Shown here: in pieces, positions 51,485-60,507 of the stretch
How positions within the stretch are numbered: position 1 is the first letter of the stretch
How the letters are laid out: each line of letters starts with the position of its first letter
From: JADCRZ01 sp037718865
Lineage (GTDB): Bacteria; Bacteroidota; Bacteroidia; Chitinophagales; Chitinophagaceae
Assembly (NCBI GenBank): GCA_037718865.1
Contig: JBBJMP010000011.1
Coordinates: 62,001 to 126,000 of the forward strand
DNA: 64,000 bases
Reading direction: 5' to 3'
Translations under genes and position numbers: made by a program
The notes under the pieces: model-generated
The model's input: the letters and a program-made list of their open reading frames with translations, nothing else
What the model was told of the DNA's origin: nothing
The model's database searches: none

Positions 51485-54265
51485 ATGAGTAAACGTTTAT
51501 CCATTTTGTTCTTACTCGCTCTTCTGTATCAGGTAATTTTTGCTCAAGAGGGGATCGTCAGTGGAATGGTGAGAGACACCGCCGAAAATAAAAAAGTGGT
51601 CCATGCTGTGGTAATGCTTTCCCGCAAAGCTGACAGTACGTTAATTTCATCCACGCGCACGGACAAGGAAGGTAACTTTCAACTTCATAAAATTCCTTTA
51701 GGTACTTACATTTTGCTTGTGACCTTTCCAAAGTTTGCTGATTTCAGCGATGAAGTCAGTGTAAAGGATTCCCTGCTGGATCTTGGAAGCATTGCATTAA
51801 CTAACGAAAGCACTCTTTTAAAAGAAGTAATTGTGCGCGGGGGGTCAGCTATCCGCATAAAAGGGGATACAACCGAATTTAGCGCTGACAGCTTTACAGT
51901 AAAAGAAGGTGCTACCGTTGAAGATTTATTAAAGAGACTTCCGGGATTCCAGGTAAACAGCAAGGGTGAGATAAATGTTCAGGGCAAACGTGTGGAAAAA
52001 GTGCTGGTGGATGGAGAAGAATTTTTTGGTGATGACCCAACTATGGCTACTCAAAACCTGGGTGCCAAAGCCGTAGATAAAGTGCAGTTGTTCGATACTA
52101 AGTCGGAGCAACAGCAACTCACCGGCACCAGTAGCGGGACGGAAGGTAAGACACTAAATATTAAGTTAAAAGAAGACAGCAAGAAAGGTGCTTTTGGAAA
52201 GATAAACGCGGGATCAGACCTTCAAAAATATGTTGATGCCAAAGCTTTGTATAACCGATTCAAAGGCAAGAAGAAAGTTTCGCTATATGGCACTACAAGC
52301 AATGTTTCCACCGGCAGCCTAAACTGGGAAGATCAGCAAAAGTTGGGTATAGAAAATGACTATGAATATGATGAATTGAGTGGCGTTGGTTCAAGGCTTA
52401 ATGATGATGTGGATGATTTCAATAACTGGAGTCTTAGAGGTTTGCCGCATTCATATTCCGCTGGAGGGTTGTTTATCGATAAATGGAACCAAGACAAGCA
52501 AGGTGTTAACACATCTTATCGTTATAACTGGCTTCGTACTGATAATGAGGCCTCTACTTTCACTCAAAATATCTTACCTACCACAATTAATTACCGCAAT
52601 AAATTTACCACCAGTGAAGGCATGAACCAGCAACATGCCGCAAATGGGAAGTGGGAGTGGAAAAAGGATTCGCTGACTTCTTTTAAATTTACAACGGCAG
52701 GCAGTTATAAAGAAACACAAGTACTTGCCGAGGTGAAAAGTGAATTTTTGAACAACCAAAAAGAAACCGTAAACACCAGTGATCAGGATCGGGATAATCA
52801 TACGACACGTACACGGTGGGACAATCAATTATTATATAAACAACTCTTTAATAAAAAAAACCGCCAATTGCTGACTATTATACGTTTTGGCCTTATTGAT
52901 GATGCACAAAATGGAGTTAACAAAACAAAAACCAGTTTTTACAGGAATAATGCTGTTGATTCCATCGATATCATTGATCAAATGCGCACATTGGACGGCG
53001 CTTCCAAAACACTAGGTCTTAAAATGACCTATAGTGAGCCACTTTCAACCAAATGGATGCTGGTGTTTGATTATGCGCATAACCGAAGTAATGCCAGTTC
53101 TTATCGTAATACTTTTAGTAAAAACAGTAATGGTAAATATGAAACACTTGATCCTGTGTTCAGCAACAATTTCGACCTTGATGCTTACTCACACAGTGGC
53201 ATGGGATTGTTACGTTTTACAGACAAAAAGCTTAAAGGTGTGATCGGTTCGGGTCTGTCGAGTGTGAAATTAAAGTTGTATAACGTTGATCGTAACGTAG
53301 GCAATAGCTACGACTTTATTAATCATAAACCACTGGCGCAGTTGTCTTATATGCCCAAAGCCCAAACTAATATCTCGCTAACTTACCGGGGTACCACTCT
53401 TCAACCAACTATTGAGCAATTACAGCCCATCCGCAATAATGAAGATCCATTGTATGAGTTTAGAGGTAACTCCGATCTGAAAGTAGGGTTCCGTCACGGT
53501 TTTGAGTCTAATTTCTACCAGTATAAAGTGTTAAGCCAAAGATATATTTATGTATATAGTTCTTATAGTATCGTCGAAAATGCTATTTCTAACTTTACAA
53601 TCATCGATACTTCCTTAGGTAAGCAGATCTATATGCCGGTAAATACTAACGGTAATAGAAACTGGAACCTCTATGGCGGTTGGCAAAAGCGGCGCGGACC
53701 AAAGAAATTGAGTTACGGTGTACAGCTTAATGGTAATGGTGGCTTGAACAATAGCTTTATTCAACAGAAAAATAATGTAGTAAAAAACAAAACTGACTAT
53801 AAGATGCTGAATCTCGCCGTATCTATTGATTACGAGGAAGAGGGAAAAAAGAATTTCACCATCAGGCCAAAAATAGGGTATAACACGTCAAAATCTTCCG
53901 TTCAATCAGGAATTAAAAACAATTACTTTACCTATGGCGGAAATGTAAATGGTTTTGTCATGCTGCCCGGAAAGCTGGAACTTTCAAGTGAAGTCAACAT
54001 AGACTTGCGGCAAAAGCTGCCTAACTTTCCGTCTAATCAAAACTTTGTCATTTGGAATGCCAGTCTTTCCAAAAAAGTGCTGAAGAAAAAAACAGGAAAG
54101 ATCATCATTGATGCAAATGATGTCTTAAATCAGAACCGTGGCTTTAATCGTATAATAAATACCAGCTTTGTCCAGGAAGAGCGGTACAACCGCCTTAGCC
54201 GATACTTCCTGCTGCGTTTTGAATGGACTTTCAATAAAATGCCAGGCAGCGCCACATCAAAATAA
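51485..54265 (+). CDS. TonB-receptor-like outer-membrane protein with CarboxypepD_reg domain
   Basis: 926 residues. Signal peptide (ending QVIFAQ), then a carboxypeptidase-regulatory-like beta domain (about 24-110, GMVRDTAENKKVVHAVVMLSRKADSTL). A plug-like domain follows (about 120-210, GATVEDLLKRLPGFQV and KVLVDGEEFFGDDPTMATQNL). The long outer-membrane barrel (about 230-926) belongs to the Bacteroidota family of TonB-type beta-barrels. It probably exchanges substrate with the GLPGLI protein encoded 6 bases downstream, the usual pair. No adjacent SusD-like gene, so glycan uptake is not indicated; peptide or metal handling is possible. Confidence 0.87.
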   Translation: MSKRLSILFLLALLYQVIFAQEGIVSGMVRDTAENKKVVHAVVMLSRKADSTLISSTRTDKEGNFQLHKIPLGTYILLVTFPKFADFSDEVSVKDSLLDLGSIALTNESTLLKEVIVRGGSAIRIKGDTTEFSADSFTVKEGATVEDLLKRLPGFQVNSKGEINVQGKRVEKVLVDGEEFFGDDPTMATQNLGAKAVDKVQLFDTKSEQQQLTGTSSGTEGKTLNIKLKEDSKKGAFGKINAGSDLQKYVDAKALYNRFKGKKKVSLYGTTSNVSTGSLNWEDQQKLGIENDYEYDELSGVGSRLNDDVDDFNNWSLRGLPHSYSAGGLFIDKWNQDKQGVNTSYRYNWLRTDNEASTFTQNILPTTINYRNKFTTSEGMNQQHAANGKWEWKKDSLTSFKFTTAGSYKETQVLAEVKSEFLNNQKETVNTSDQDRDNHTTRTRWDNQLLYKQLFNKKNRQLLTIIRFGLIDDAQNGVNKTKTSFYRNNAVDSIDIIDQMRTLDGASKTLGLKMTYSEPLSTKWMLVFDYAHNRSNASSYRNTFSKNSNGKYETLDPVFSNNFDLDAYSHSGMGLLRFTDKKLKGVIGSGLSSVKLKLYNVDRNVGNSYDFINHKPLAQLSYMPKAQTNISLTYRGTTLQPTIEQLQPIRNNEDPLYEFRGNSDLKVGFRHGFESNFYQYKVLSQRYIYVYSSYSIVENAISNFTIIDTSLGKQIYMPVNTNGNRNWNLYGGWQKRRGPKKLSYGVQLNGNGGLNNSFIQQKNNVVKNKTDYKMLNLAVSIDYEEEGKKNFTIRPKIGYNTSKSSVQSGIKNNYFTYGGNVNGFVMLPGKLELSSEVNIDLRQKLPNFPSNQNFVIWNASLSKKVLKKKTGKIIIDANDVLNQNRGFNRIINTSFVQEERYNRLSRYFLLRFEWTFNKMPGSATSK

Positions 54266-54271
54266 ATCTTT

Positions 54272-55009
54272 ATGAAAATACTTCTTCTATTTCCTGTATT
54301 GCTTTGCTGCTATTTGCAGTCACAAACGCAAACCCTATTTTACAACACTGTTAAAATAGAGTTTGAAAAAACGATGAACGTACATGCGTATTACAAGGAA
54401 CTGGACGAAGATTGGTATAACTATATTAAAGAACGCTGGCCTAAACGCGTTACCAACTATTATGAATTTGTTGGCGATAGTGTCAGATCTATTTATAAAC
54501 CCGGAAAGCAAACACCGATTGATCCGAATACTGGTTACAGAGGCGTAGCTGATAAGAACGTAGTATTTAACGATTATACTGCCGGCACCAGCATAGCACA
54601 AAAGCCTGTATTTGAAGAAACCTTTCTGGTACAGGACAGCCTGGCTAAGATTCGATGGAAAGTTACACCAGATACCCGAACCATTGCAGGCTTTGAGTGC
54701 CGCAAAGCTATCGGGATATTAAATGACAGCATTGCCGTTTTTGCTTTTTATACAGATGAATTGATTATCAAAGGTGGGCCTGAAGGTATTCATGGTTTAC
54801 CTGGAATGATCCTGGGCGTGGGCGTACCAAGATTACACAGTACCTGGTTTGCCACCAAAGTGGAAGTAATTGACGTGAATATGAAAATAGTTACACCTCC
54901 CAGCAAGGGCAAAAAAGTAGATCGTGCGACCATGATGAAATCCCTCGATAAGGTATTGAGGCAATGGGGTACTTATGGCAGCAAAATGATCGTAAACTTT
55001 GAAATTTAA
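54272..55009 (+). CDS. GLPGLI-family exported protein
   Basis: 245 residues. Signal peptide (ending YLQSQTQ). The family signature is HGLPGMILGV near 174-183, preceded by FECRKAIGILNDSIAVFAFYTDELI. GLPGLI proteins of Bacteroidota are encoded beside barrel proteins of the type found here, 6 bases upstream. Function unknown, thought to concern substrate handling at the outer membrane. The length (245) is normal. Start ATG 54272. Confidence 0.9.
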   Translation: MKILLLFPVLLCCYLQSQTQTLFYNTVKIEFEKTMNVHAYYKELDEDWYNYIKERWPKRVTNYYEFVGDSVRSIYKPGKQTPIDPNTGYRGVADKNVVFNDYTAGTSIAQKPVFEETFLVQDSLAKIRWKVTPDTRTIAGFECRKAIGILNDSIAVFAFYTDELIIKGGPEGIHGLPGMILGVGVPRLHSTWFATKVEVIDVNMKIVTPPSKGKKVDRATMMKSLDKVLRQWGTYGSKMIVNFEI

Positions 55010-55164
55010 ATTTCTATAGCAGATGTAAGCTTTGTTATCAGGTGTTTCTTACTTAACATAATTTATAGATGTGAACCTCCAATATAATCTCTTTTACTTG
55101 AATGATCGTTTTTTGAGAGTATGATATTTTAATGTGAAACAAAAATTCAAAAAAATCTAAGGAT

Positions 55165-55534
55165 TTGGGGATCCACTATTTTGAAAACAGCTTTGTAACT
55201 TCTTTATCGAGCTTTTTATATGAACCTCCGAGCCAGCAAGTAATAGAACCTACGGAAGATTCAGAGCTACTCGTTCTGAGCCAAAATGATTATAGGAAGC
55301 TGAATCAAAGCATGATTAAATTTGATGTACTAAGCCGCAAAATAGTAGAGCAAGCCTTACTAAGGAATGAAGAACAAAGAGCTTCTTGATCTTGGATACC
55401 CCAGCGAAGCGGGAACAGAAAGTAAGGCAACAACAGCCCCTATTACTTACTCGCATACCACAGCAGTATTTATATTAGCTTCTTACTTAAATATTCCTCT
55501 TCTTAAATTAAGCCGTATGATAAAAGGGCAATAA
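55165..55534 (+). pseudogene. Decayed Crp/Fnr-family transcription regulator
   Basis: From 55165 the frame reads IHYFENSFVTSLSSFL, then EPTEDSELLVLSQNDYRKLN and SRKIVEQALLRNEEQRAS. This is the C-terminal half of a cyclic-nucleotide-binding domain and its dimer helix. About 75 bases further on, in another frame, VFILASYLNIPLLKLSRMIKGQ (55466-55534) matches the recognition helix region of Crp/Fnr winged helices (ASYL...LSR). The N-terminal domain is missing and the frame is shifted. It is the remnant of a regulator. Confidence 0.7.
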
Positions 55535-55681
55535 GGTGAACAAGTCCTGTTATTCTTTTTATTTAATCATTTGTTTCACCAAATGCTGTTATTTTCTTGT
55601 AAGGCCTTATTAAAAAGTGACTCACGGAATCCATCGCGGTAAGGAACCGACGGATCTGCTACTGTGCCGGCAGGGTAATTA

Positions 55682-55711
55682 TTGGTAACTTCCTTTTTAG
55701 CCGTAAATTTG
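55682..55711 (+). promoter_or_regulatory. Promoter of toxin-antitoxin operon
   Basis: TTG at 55682-55684 and TAAATTTG at 55704-55711 are spaced by 19 bases, the Bacteroidota -33/-7 layout. The antitoxin ATG lies 16 bases after the -7 box. Confidence 0.45.
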
Positions 55712-55726
55712 TATAAACAGTTTATA

Positions 55727-55969
55727 ATGGCAGCCGCATCATTAGATAACGAGTTTATGAAGTATTGGCTCAGACTCACTCCCCTTCAAAAAGAATCTCT
55801 TTTAAGTGTTGTTAAAAACTTTGTCAACTTAGAAGAAGAAGTAACAAGTATTACCATAGAGCAATACAACCAGGAAATAGCCGAAGCTATGCAGCGTATG
55901 GATACAGGAGAATCTTATACTCACGAACAGGTAGTAGAGTTATCGAAAAGTTGGTTGAATGGCAAATAG
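55727..55969 (+). CDS. Putative antitoxin of a ParE/RelE-type pair
   Basis: 80 residues from ATG 55727. Helical and acidic (FMKYWLRLTPLQKESLLSVVKNFV, then EQYNQEIAEAMQRMDTGESYTHEQVVELSKSWL). The last part resembles the toxin-wrapping tail of antitoxins paired with ParE-like toxins. It overlaps the toxin start by 11 bases, which is typical of such operons. A DNA-binding part is not clear. It probably neutralises the toxin and may regulate the pair. Confidence 0.75.
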   Translation: MAAASLDNEFMKYWLRLTPLQKESLLSVVKNFVNLEEEVTSITIEQYNQEIAEAMQRMDTGESYTHEQVVELSKSWLNGK

Positions 55970-56258
55970 GAAAATTAGTTGGGATAAAGGCGCCTTACAA
56001 CAGTTCAACCAATCTATCGATTATATAGCTAAGACTTCCCTTCAAAATGCAGAAAAGGTAAGAATTGAAATATTGGGGAAAATAGAACAACTAATACATT
56101 CTCCAGAGTTGAGCGCACCGGATAAATACAAAACAAACAACGATGGTAGCTATCGTGCTTTTGAGTTACACCGGCATAGAATAGCTTACTATGTTTCGGG
56201 AAGTGAAATTAGGATTTTAAGAGTTAGACATACCAGTAGGGAACCAAAAATGTATTAA
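55959..56258 (+). CDS. RelE/ParE-family toxin
   Basis: 99 residues. It shows the family course: WDKGALQQFNQSIDYIAKTSLQNAEKVR (N-terminal helices), LIHSPELSAPDKYKTNNDGSYRAFELHRHRIAYYVSGSEIRILRVRHTSREPKMY. The IAYYV..SEIRILRVRHTSREP ending is typical of ParE-type toxins, which poison DNA gyrase or cut mRNA at the ribosome. The target cannot be read from sequence. Encoded in one operon with the antitoxin, overlapping by 11 bases. Confidence 0.85.
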   Translation: MANRKISWDKGALQQFNQSIDYIAKTSLQNAEKVRIEILGKIEQLIHSPELSAPDKYKTNNDGSYRAFELHRHRIAYYVSGSEIRILRVRHTSREPKMY

Positions 56259-56633
56259 TAACCTATACGCTAGGTTTTCAAGACCTGCCATTCTATTCAA
56301 CTTCTTGTTTTACCTTTTTGCTAAGTTACCAATGATTAAATATTATCATGCTGTTGTACGGTCAGTATCCTTTCTAATTCAAATTTTCTGTCGAAATAAG
56401 CGATATCTATTGACCAGTAAACTGTTCCGAACTATTCAAAAATAACATTTAGCTGGTCATATCTGCTCCAAATCAACAACCGTTTACCTTAACGAACGTT
56501 TTTTTGCACAACTTCGCAATCCAAAAATTATGCTTGTTTACCAGTTTACTTATTAGTAAAATAAATCTTAATGCAAAGAACTCATTGTTGTCATAATTAA
56601 GTATATTTATGCCATCAAGAAATCAGACGTTTA
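56259..56633. other. Intergenic region upstream of the serine recombinase
   Basis: 375 bases without a gene. It contains a perfect dyad TTTACT-TATT-AGTAAA at 56545-56560. CCAGTAAACTG at 56414-56424 has an inverted match CAGTTTACT at 56543-56551. Such paired sites could be recombinase binding sites, but there is no known consensus to prove it. Confidence 0.3.
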
Positions 56634-57212
56634 ATGATTTATGGATATGCCAGGGTAAGCACCGAGGACCAAAACCTGAATCTGCAGCTAGATGCCTTGA
56701 AAAAAGCTGGTTGCACTAAAATCTTTAAAGAAAAGATTTCCGCAGCCAAGGAACGCCCTGAACTGAGAAAAATGATTAACCTATTGAAAAAAGGAGATAG
56801 TGTCGTTGTCTGGAAGCTCGATCGGTTGGGTAGGAGCCTGAGACACCTGATTGACCTGGTGAAAAACTTCGAAGAAACCAATGTTAAGTTTATCTCTCTG
56901 AAGGACAATATCAATACACAGTCTGCTCAAGGCCGGTTTATTTTTAATGTCTTTGCTTCTCTTGCTGAATTTGAGCGTGATATCATCCGGGAACGTACCC
57001 AGGCAGGCCTGAGTGCAGCAAGAGCACGGGGAAGAAAAGGAGGGAGGCCAAAAGGACTAAGCCTGGAAGCACAGTTAAAAGCCCAGTACGTTAAGCAATT
57101 GTATGCAGATAATTCTTTAAGCATTAATTCTATCTGTAAAAAAGTAGGGGTGAGCCGTAGGACGCTCTATAATTACATTAACATGGAAGATCTGCCCATT
57201 AATTCAAAATAA
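56634..57212 (+). CDS. Serine recombinase, resolvase/invertase type
   Basis: 192 residues. Catalytic Ser9 in YARVSTEDQ, then KLDRLGRS near 62-69 and the conserved ASLAEFERDIIRERTQAGLSAARARGRKGGRPK (about 107-140), the E-helix and linker. The C-terminal helix-turn-helix (about 165-185, SINSICKKVGVSRRTLYNYI) binds DNA. The family inverts, resolves or integrates DNA at short sites. It is followed after 11 bases by an HNH-like gene. The dyad at 56545 could be its site. Confidence 0.9.
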   Translation: MIYGYARVSTEDQNLNLQLDALKKAGCTKIFKEKISAAKERPELRKMINLLKKGDSVVVWKLDRLGRSLRHLIDLVKNFEETNVKFISLKDNINTQSAQGRFIFNVFASLAEFERDIIRERTQAGLSAARARGRKGGRPKGLSLEAQLKAQYVKQLYADNSLSINSICKKVGVSRRTLYNYINMEDLPINSK

Positions 57213-57223
57213 TATCATAAGAG

Positions 57224-57535
57224 ATGCCTGTTAATTATGCTTTGTATCATCCCAAGTGGCCCCTGATCACTCACCTCATCCGCTTTAAAAGCGCTTCAGG
57301 CAAATGTGAACGCTGCTGCTGCGAGCATCAAAAGCCAAACCGTACAACTGGTCATAAGGTTTACCTAGCCACTTTGCATTTAAATCACGATCGTACAAAC
57401 AACCGGTTTAGCAACCTGGCCGCCCTCTGCCAGGGATGCCATATGTGGTGGGATTATAAACGACATATGTTTAACAGGAAGTATGGAAAAGAAACCTCTT
57501 ATAAAATGGAATACTGTTTTCACTCGAGGAAATAG
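57224..57535 (+). CDS. HNH-endonuclease-like small protein
   Basis: 103 residues. Zinc-finger-like CERCCCEHQ (about 28-36), then LHLNHDRTNNRFSNLAALCQGCHMWWD (about 52-78), the HNH/treble-clef pattern with H-N-H-D and a final C..CH. It probably nicks or cuts nucleic acid. It follows the serine recombinase by 11 bases on the same strand and likely forms a cassette with it. The second Cys pair CQGC is intact. Confidence 0.75.
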   Translation: MPVNYALYHPKWPLITHLIRFKSASGKCERCCCEHQKPNRTTGHKVYLATLHLNHDRTNNRFSNLAALCQGCHMWWDYKRHMFNRKYGKETSYKMEYCFHSRK

Positions 57536-57735
57536 CAATCATCATTCCTAAATTGAAGAACCACCCAAGAAAGATCTCATTGTTTGATCAGGATATGAGT
57601 CGGCCGTTGAGTTGGAAGACTTTGTTTGATATCCAAGCAGATAATATAGTGTTATAGGATTTAAGCCTGTTTAGCAACCGCTAAAAAGAAACATTAAAGA
57701 TATTCCAGATTAAAGGCACACCTTACAAGAATTAC

Positions 57736-58497
57736 ATGTCAAATAAAGATTACATTATTCCATTTCTAGCCATCGTGATCGCTATCGGCCTATTCACTCA
57801 TGGACCTATACCGCAAGATCAGAATTATCACAACTTTGCTGACCAGCGCAACATTTTAGGCATTACCAATTTCCTTAATGCAATAACCAATTTGCCATTC
57901 GCTCTAGTAGGTCTATTTGGATTGCGAACAGTGAGAAAGATGGGTGAAAAAAAGTTAAGGGTTATTTTCAGCACCCTTTTTACCGGTTTCCTTCTCCTTA
58001 CATTTGGAAGCGGTTATTATCACGTAGAACCCGATAATTACACTTTGATCTACGACCGCATACCCATTACCATTGTTTTCATGTCCTTCTTTGCGTTTAT
58101 AATCCATGACCGCATACAACCCAGCAAAGGATACATTGCTTTCATATTATTAAATCTGGTAGGTGTGTTTTCTGTTATCTATTGGGTCTTAACCGAACGA
58201 GTTGGAAATGGCGATCTGCGCCTGTATGCAATCGTCCAGTTTTTTCCGATTATAGCAATCCCGCTGATTCTTTTATTGTATAAATCATTTTTTAATCACG
58301 TCAAAGAGATTGTTCCCATCTTCCTTTTCTTCGGTATTGCCAAGATTTCTGAAAGTTTTGACAAAGAAATCTATGGGTTATTAGATATTACAATAAGCGG
58401 CCATTCGATCAAACACCTTTTTATGGCGGCAGCCGGATATGGAATTGTGATTATGGTGAACCGACGTGCAAAAGTGGTGCAGGCTGACCAGTATTAA
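57736..58497 (+). CDS. Ceramidase/CREST-superfamily membrane protein
   Basis: 253 residues with about seven membrane segments. CREST-like marks are YHNFADQRNILGITNFLNAITNLPFALVGLFGL (about 31-63), FGSGYYHVEPDNYTLIYDRIPITIVFMSFF (about 94-123) with His and Asp, and FGIAKISESFDKEI with the late SGHSIKHLFMAAAGY (about 219-233, the final His pair). Members are metal-dependent hydrolases acting on lipids in the membrane. The true substrate here is unknown. It lies 200 bases after the HNH gene and just before the second ISKra4-like copy. Start ATG 57736. Confidence 0.78.
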   Translation: MSNKDYIIPFLAIVIAIGLFTHGPIPQDQNYHNFADQRNILGITNFLNAITNLPFALVGLFGLRTVRKMGEKKLRVIFSTLFTGFLLLTFGSGYYHVEPDNYTLIYDRIPITIVFMSFFAFIIHDRIQPSKGYIAFILLNLVGVFSVIYWVLTERVGNGDLRLYAIVQFFPIIAIPLILLLYKSFFNHVKEIVPIFLFFGIAKISESFDKEIYGLLDITISGHSIKHLFMAAAGYGIVIMVNRRAKVVQADQY

Positions 58498-58982
58498 TAA
58501 TACATCTTCACTAGATACGGATATTTACAAACAAGTCAATTGACCTTCATTCAGACAAATCTGCATTTTTGCAGTTTAAAGAAAAATTATCTTCTTTTGC
58601 TCAACACAATCAGTAATGTATCTTGGAAAAAAATAAATTTAACCTTAAATAATTTCACAAGGGTGCATTTAAAATTGTCGCTATCCGTTTAAGCGGCCTC
58701 TTTAATCAATTCTACTACTTTCCCCCACTGTTTATTCATTGATAACACTCTTAGATTTAGCATATTTTGAGCGCCGTTGTTAGTCCATCTTTGCCCCGAT
58801 TGTTTCATCCGCTTTTGCACTACTGTTCTGTGTGCTGATTCTATTGCACCCGACCCTATTATACCGGCACCTGTATTTTTATAGCATTGGTAATCCATTC
58901 TATAAGCATTGCTGGTATAATAATTAACTCAAGTTTCGCAGATAAAATTTAGATGGAAAGAAAAGAAAAATAAATAAAAAAA

Positions 58983-59056
58983 GCAGCATGAATTCTTGTG
59001 TAAGCTACTGAAATTCAGTAACTTAAAGGTACTAAACTTGTACAAGGTCATGCTGC
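58983..59056 (+). promoter_or_regulatory. Fold-back structure over the transposase start codon
   Basis: GCAGCATGA (58983-58991) pairs perfectly with TCATGCTGC (59048-59056), which contains the ATG start at 59050. A second stem of ten pairs (CTTGTGTAAG with CTTGTACAAG, two G-U) continues inward, and TACTGAAATTCAGTA (59006-59020) forms the apex. In read-through transcripts from outside this would hide the start codon. A transcript starting inside the element would lack the 5' arm. Confidence 0.65.
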
Positions 59057-60507
59057 AATCCAAAGATATTCAATCGGTAGAAGAGTTAAAAAAATATTTT
59101 TCCAATTCAACAAAAATGGTGGATTACCTCGTTAATCTACTTTCGTTCTTTGAATTTAAAAGGGTGTATGGTGTATTAAAGCCATTGAAGAAAAGAGGCT
59201 ATCATATTATTGATGTATTTCCGGTGTTGATCATTTTGCCTTTTCTTAAACATGCCAGTATACATGCGCTATTTAAATCGCGTAGCAAAGATTTGTCCGG
59301 TGCTGACAAGGATGTGTATTACAGATTTAAGAACATGCAAACCATTCCATGGCGTAGGTTGCTGATGAGTTTTGTAAAACGATTCGTGGTCATTATTGAA
59401 AAGAAGGGGGAGGCTGAAACACAAGCCAAACGTTGTTTGATCATAGATGATTCCTTGTTGCATAAATCAGGGAGGGCTATAGAATTTACAGGCAAGCTTT
59501 GGGATCATGTGAACCATAGCTATCAGTTAGGGCTTCGTTTATTGCTGTTGTGTTATTATGATGGAAAAAGTAATCTGCCGCTGGATTTTTCATTGCACCG
59601 GGAAAAAGGCAAAAATGAACAAAAGCCTTATGGATTGACTAAAAAGCAATTAAAGCGGCAATATAAAGGATGTCGCCTTGAAGACAGTGAAAGTAATAAA
59701 AGAGCCAGGGAGGTAGACAGGAGTAAAACCGAGGTTGGGATAGAGATGATTAAAAGGGCGCTTCGATTGTTAAAAGTAGATTATGTGCTGATGGACAGTT
59801 GGTTTACTTCAGAACGGATGATCGAATGCGTAAGGAGTTATAGCAAACAAAACGTGCACCTGATCGGAATGATGAAAATGGGCAAAGCTAAATACTTGTA
59901 CAAAGGAAAGTATTATAGTGCCACCGAATTGTTAACCAGGGTCAAACGCAATACAGGTATCAAACGTTGCAGTAAGCTTAGAGCAAGTTATTTGATAGTG
60001 GATGTCATGTACAAAGAATACCCGGTCAGATTATTTTTTAGCCGGTTTGGTCAAAAAGGTAAATGGCATTTGATTTTATCAACCGATACTGCTCTTTCTT
60101 ATAGTAAAGTAATGGAGCAATATCAGGTACGGTGGACTATCGAGGTGTTCTTTAAAGAAAGCAAGCAATACCTGAATCTGGGAGGATGCCAATCTAAAAG
60201 CCTGGAAGCGCAGATAGCAGACACTACCATTACCATGATTCAATATATCCTGCTTACCTTAAGAAAACGCTTCGATGACTATGAAACCAGAGGAGAATTA
60301 TTCAGAGCTACCGGTGAAGAAATGATGGAACAAAGGCTGCATATAAGGTTATGGGAACTATTAATAGTTATTATGAAAATCATTATCGAAACGTTAGATG
60401 TATTTGTGGAAGATATTGATATATGCATCAACAAGATTATCAACTCCGGTAAATTAAATGGAATATTGGAATTAATATCTCCAAAACATAAACAAATTCT
60501 AACGTAA
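59050..60507 (+). CDS. IS4-family transposase
   Basis: 485 residues from ATG 59050; the frame extends up to TTG 58996 but those codons lie inside the fold-back structure. Catalytic acids: D in LIIDDSLLHKSG (about 137), D in VLMDSWFTSERM (about 247), and E in YQVRWTIEVFFKESK (about 358-372). That last piece is the exact Y-2-R-3-E-6-K signature of IS4 transposases. Length and helical C-terminus are normal, so the gene looks active. Confidence 0.93.
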   Translation: MLQSKDIQSVEELKKYFSNSTKMVDYLVNLLSFFEFKRVYGVLKPLKKRGYHIIDVFPVLIILPFLKHASIHALFKSRSKDLSGADKDVYYRFKNMQTIPWRRLLMSFVKRFVVIIEKKGEAETQAKRCLIIDDSLLHKSGRAIEFTGKLWDHVNHSYQLGLRLLLLCYYDGKSNLPLDFSLHREKGKNEQKPYGLTKKQLKRQYKGCRLEDSESNKRAREVDRSKTEVGIEMIKRALRLLKVDYVLMDSWFTSERMIECVRSYSKQNVHLIGMMKMGKAKYLYKGKYYSATELLTRVKRNTGIKRCSKLRASYLIVDVMYKEYPVRLFFSRFGQKGKWHLILSTDTALSYSKVMEQYQVRWTIEVFFKESKQYLNLGGCQSKSLEAQIADTTITMIQYILLTLRKRFDDYETRGELFRATGEEMMEQRLHIRLWELLIVIMKIIIETLDVFVEDIDICINKIINSGKLNGILELISPKHKQILT

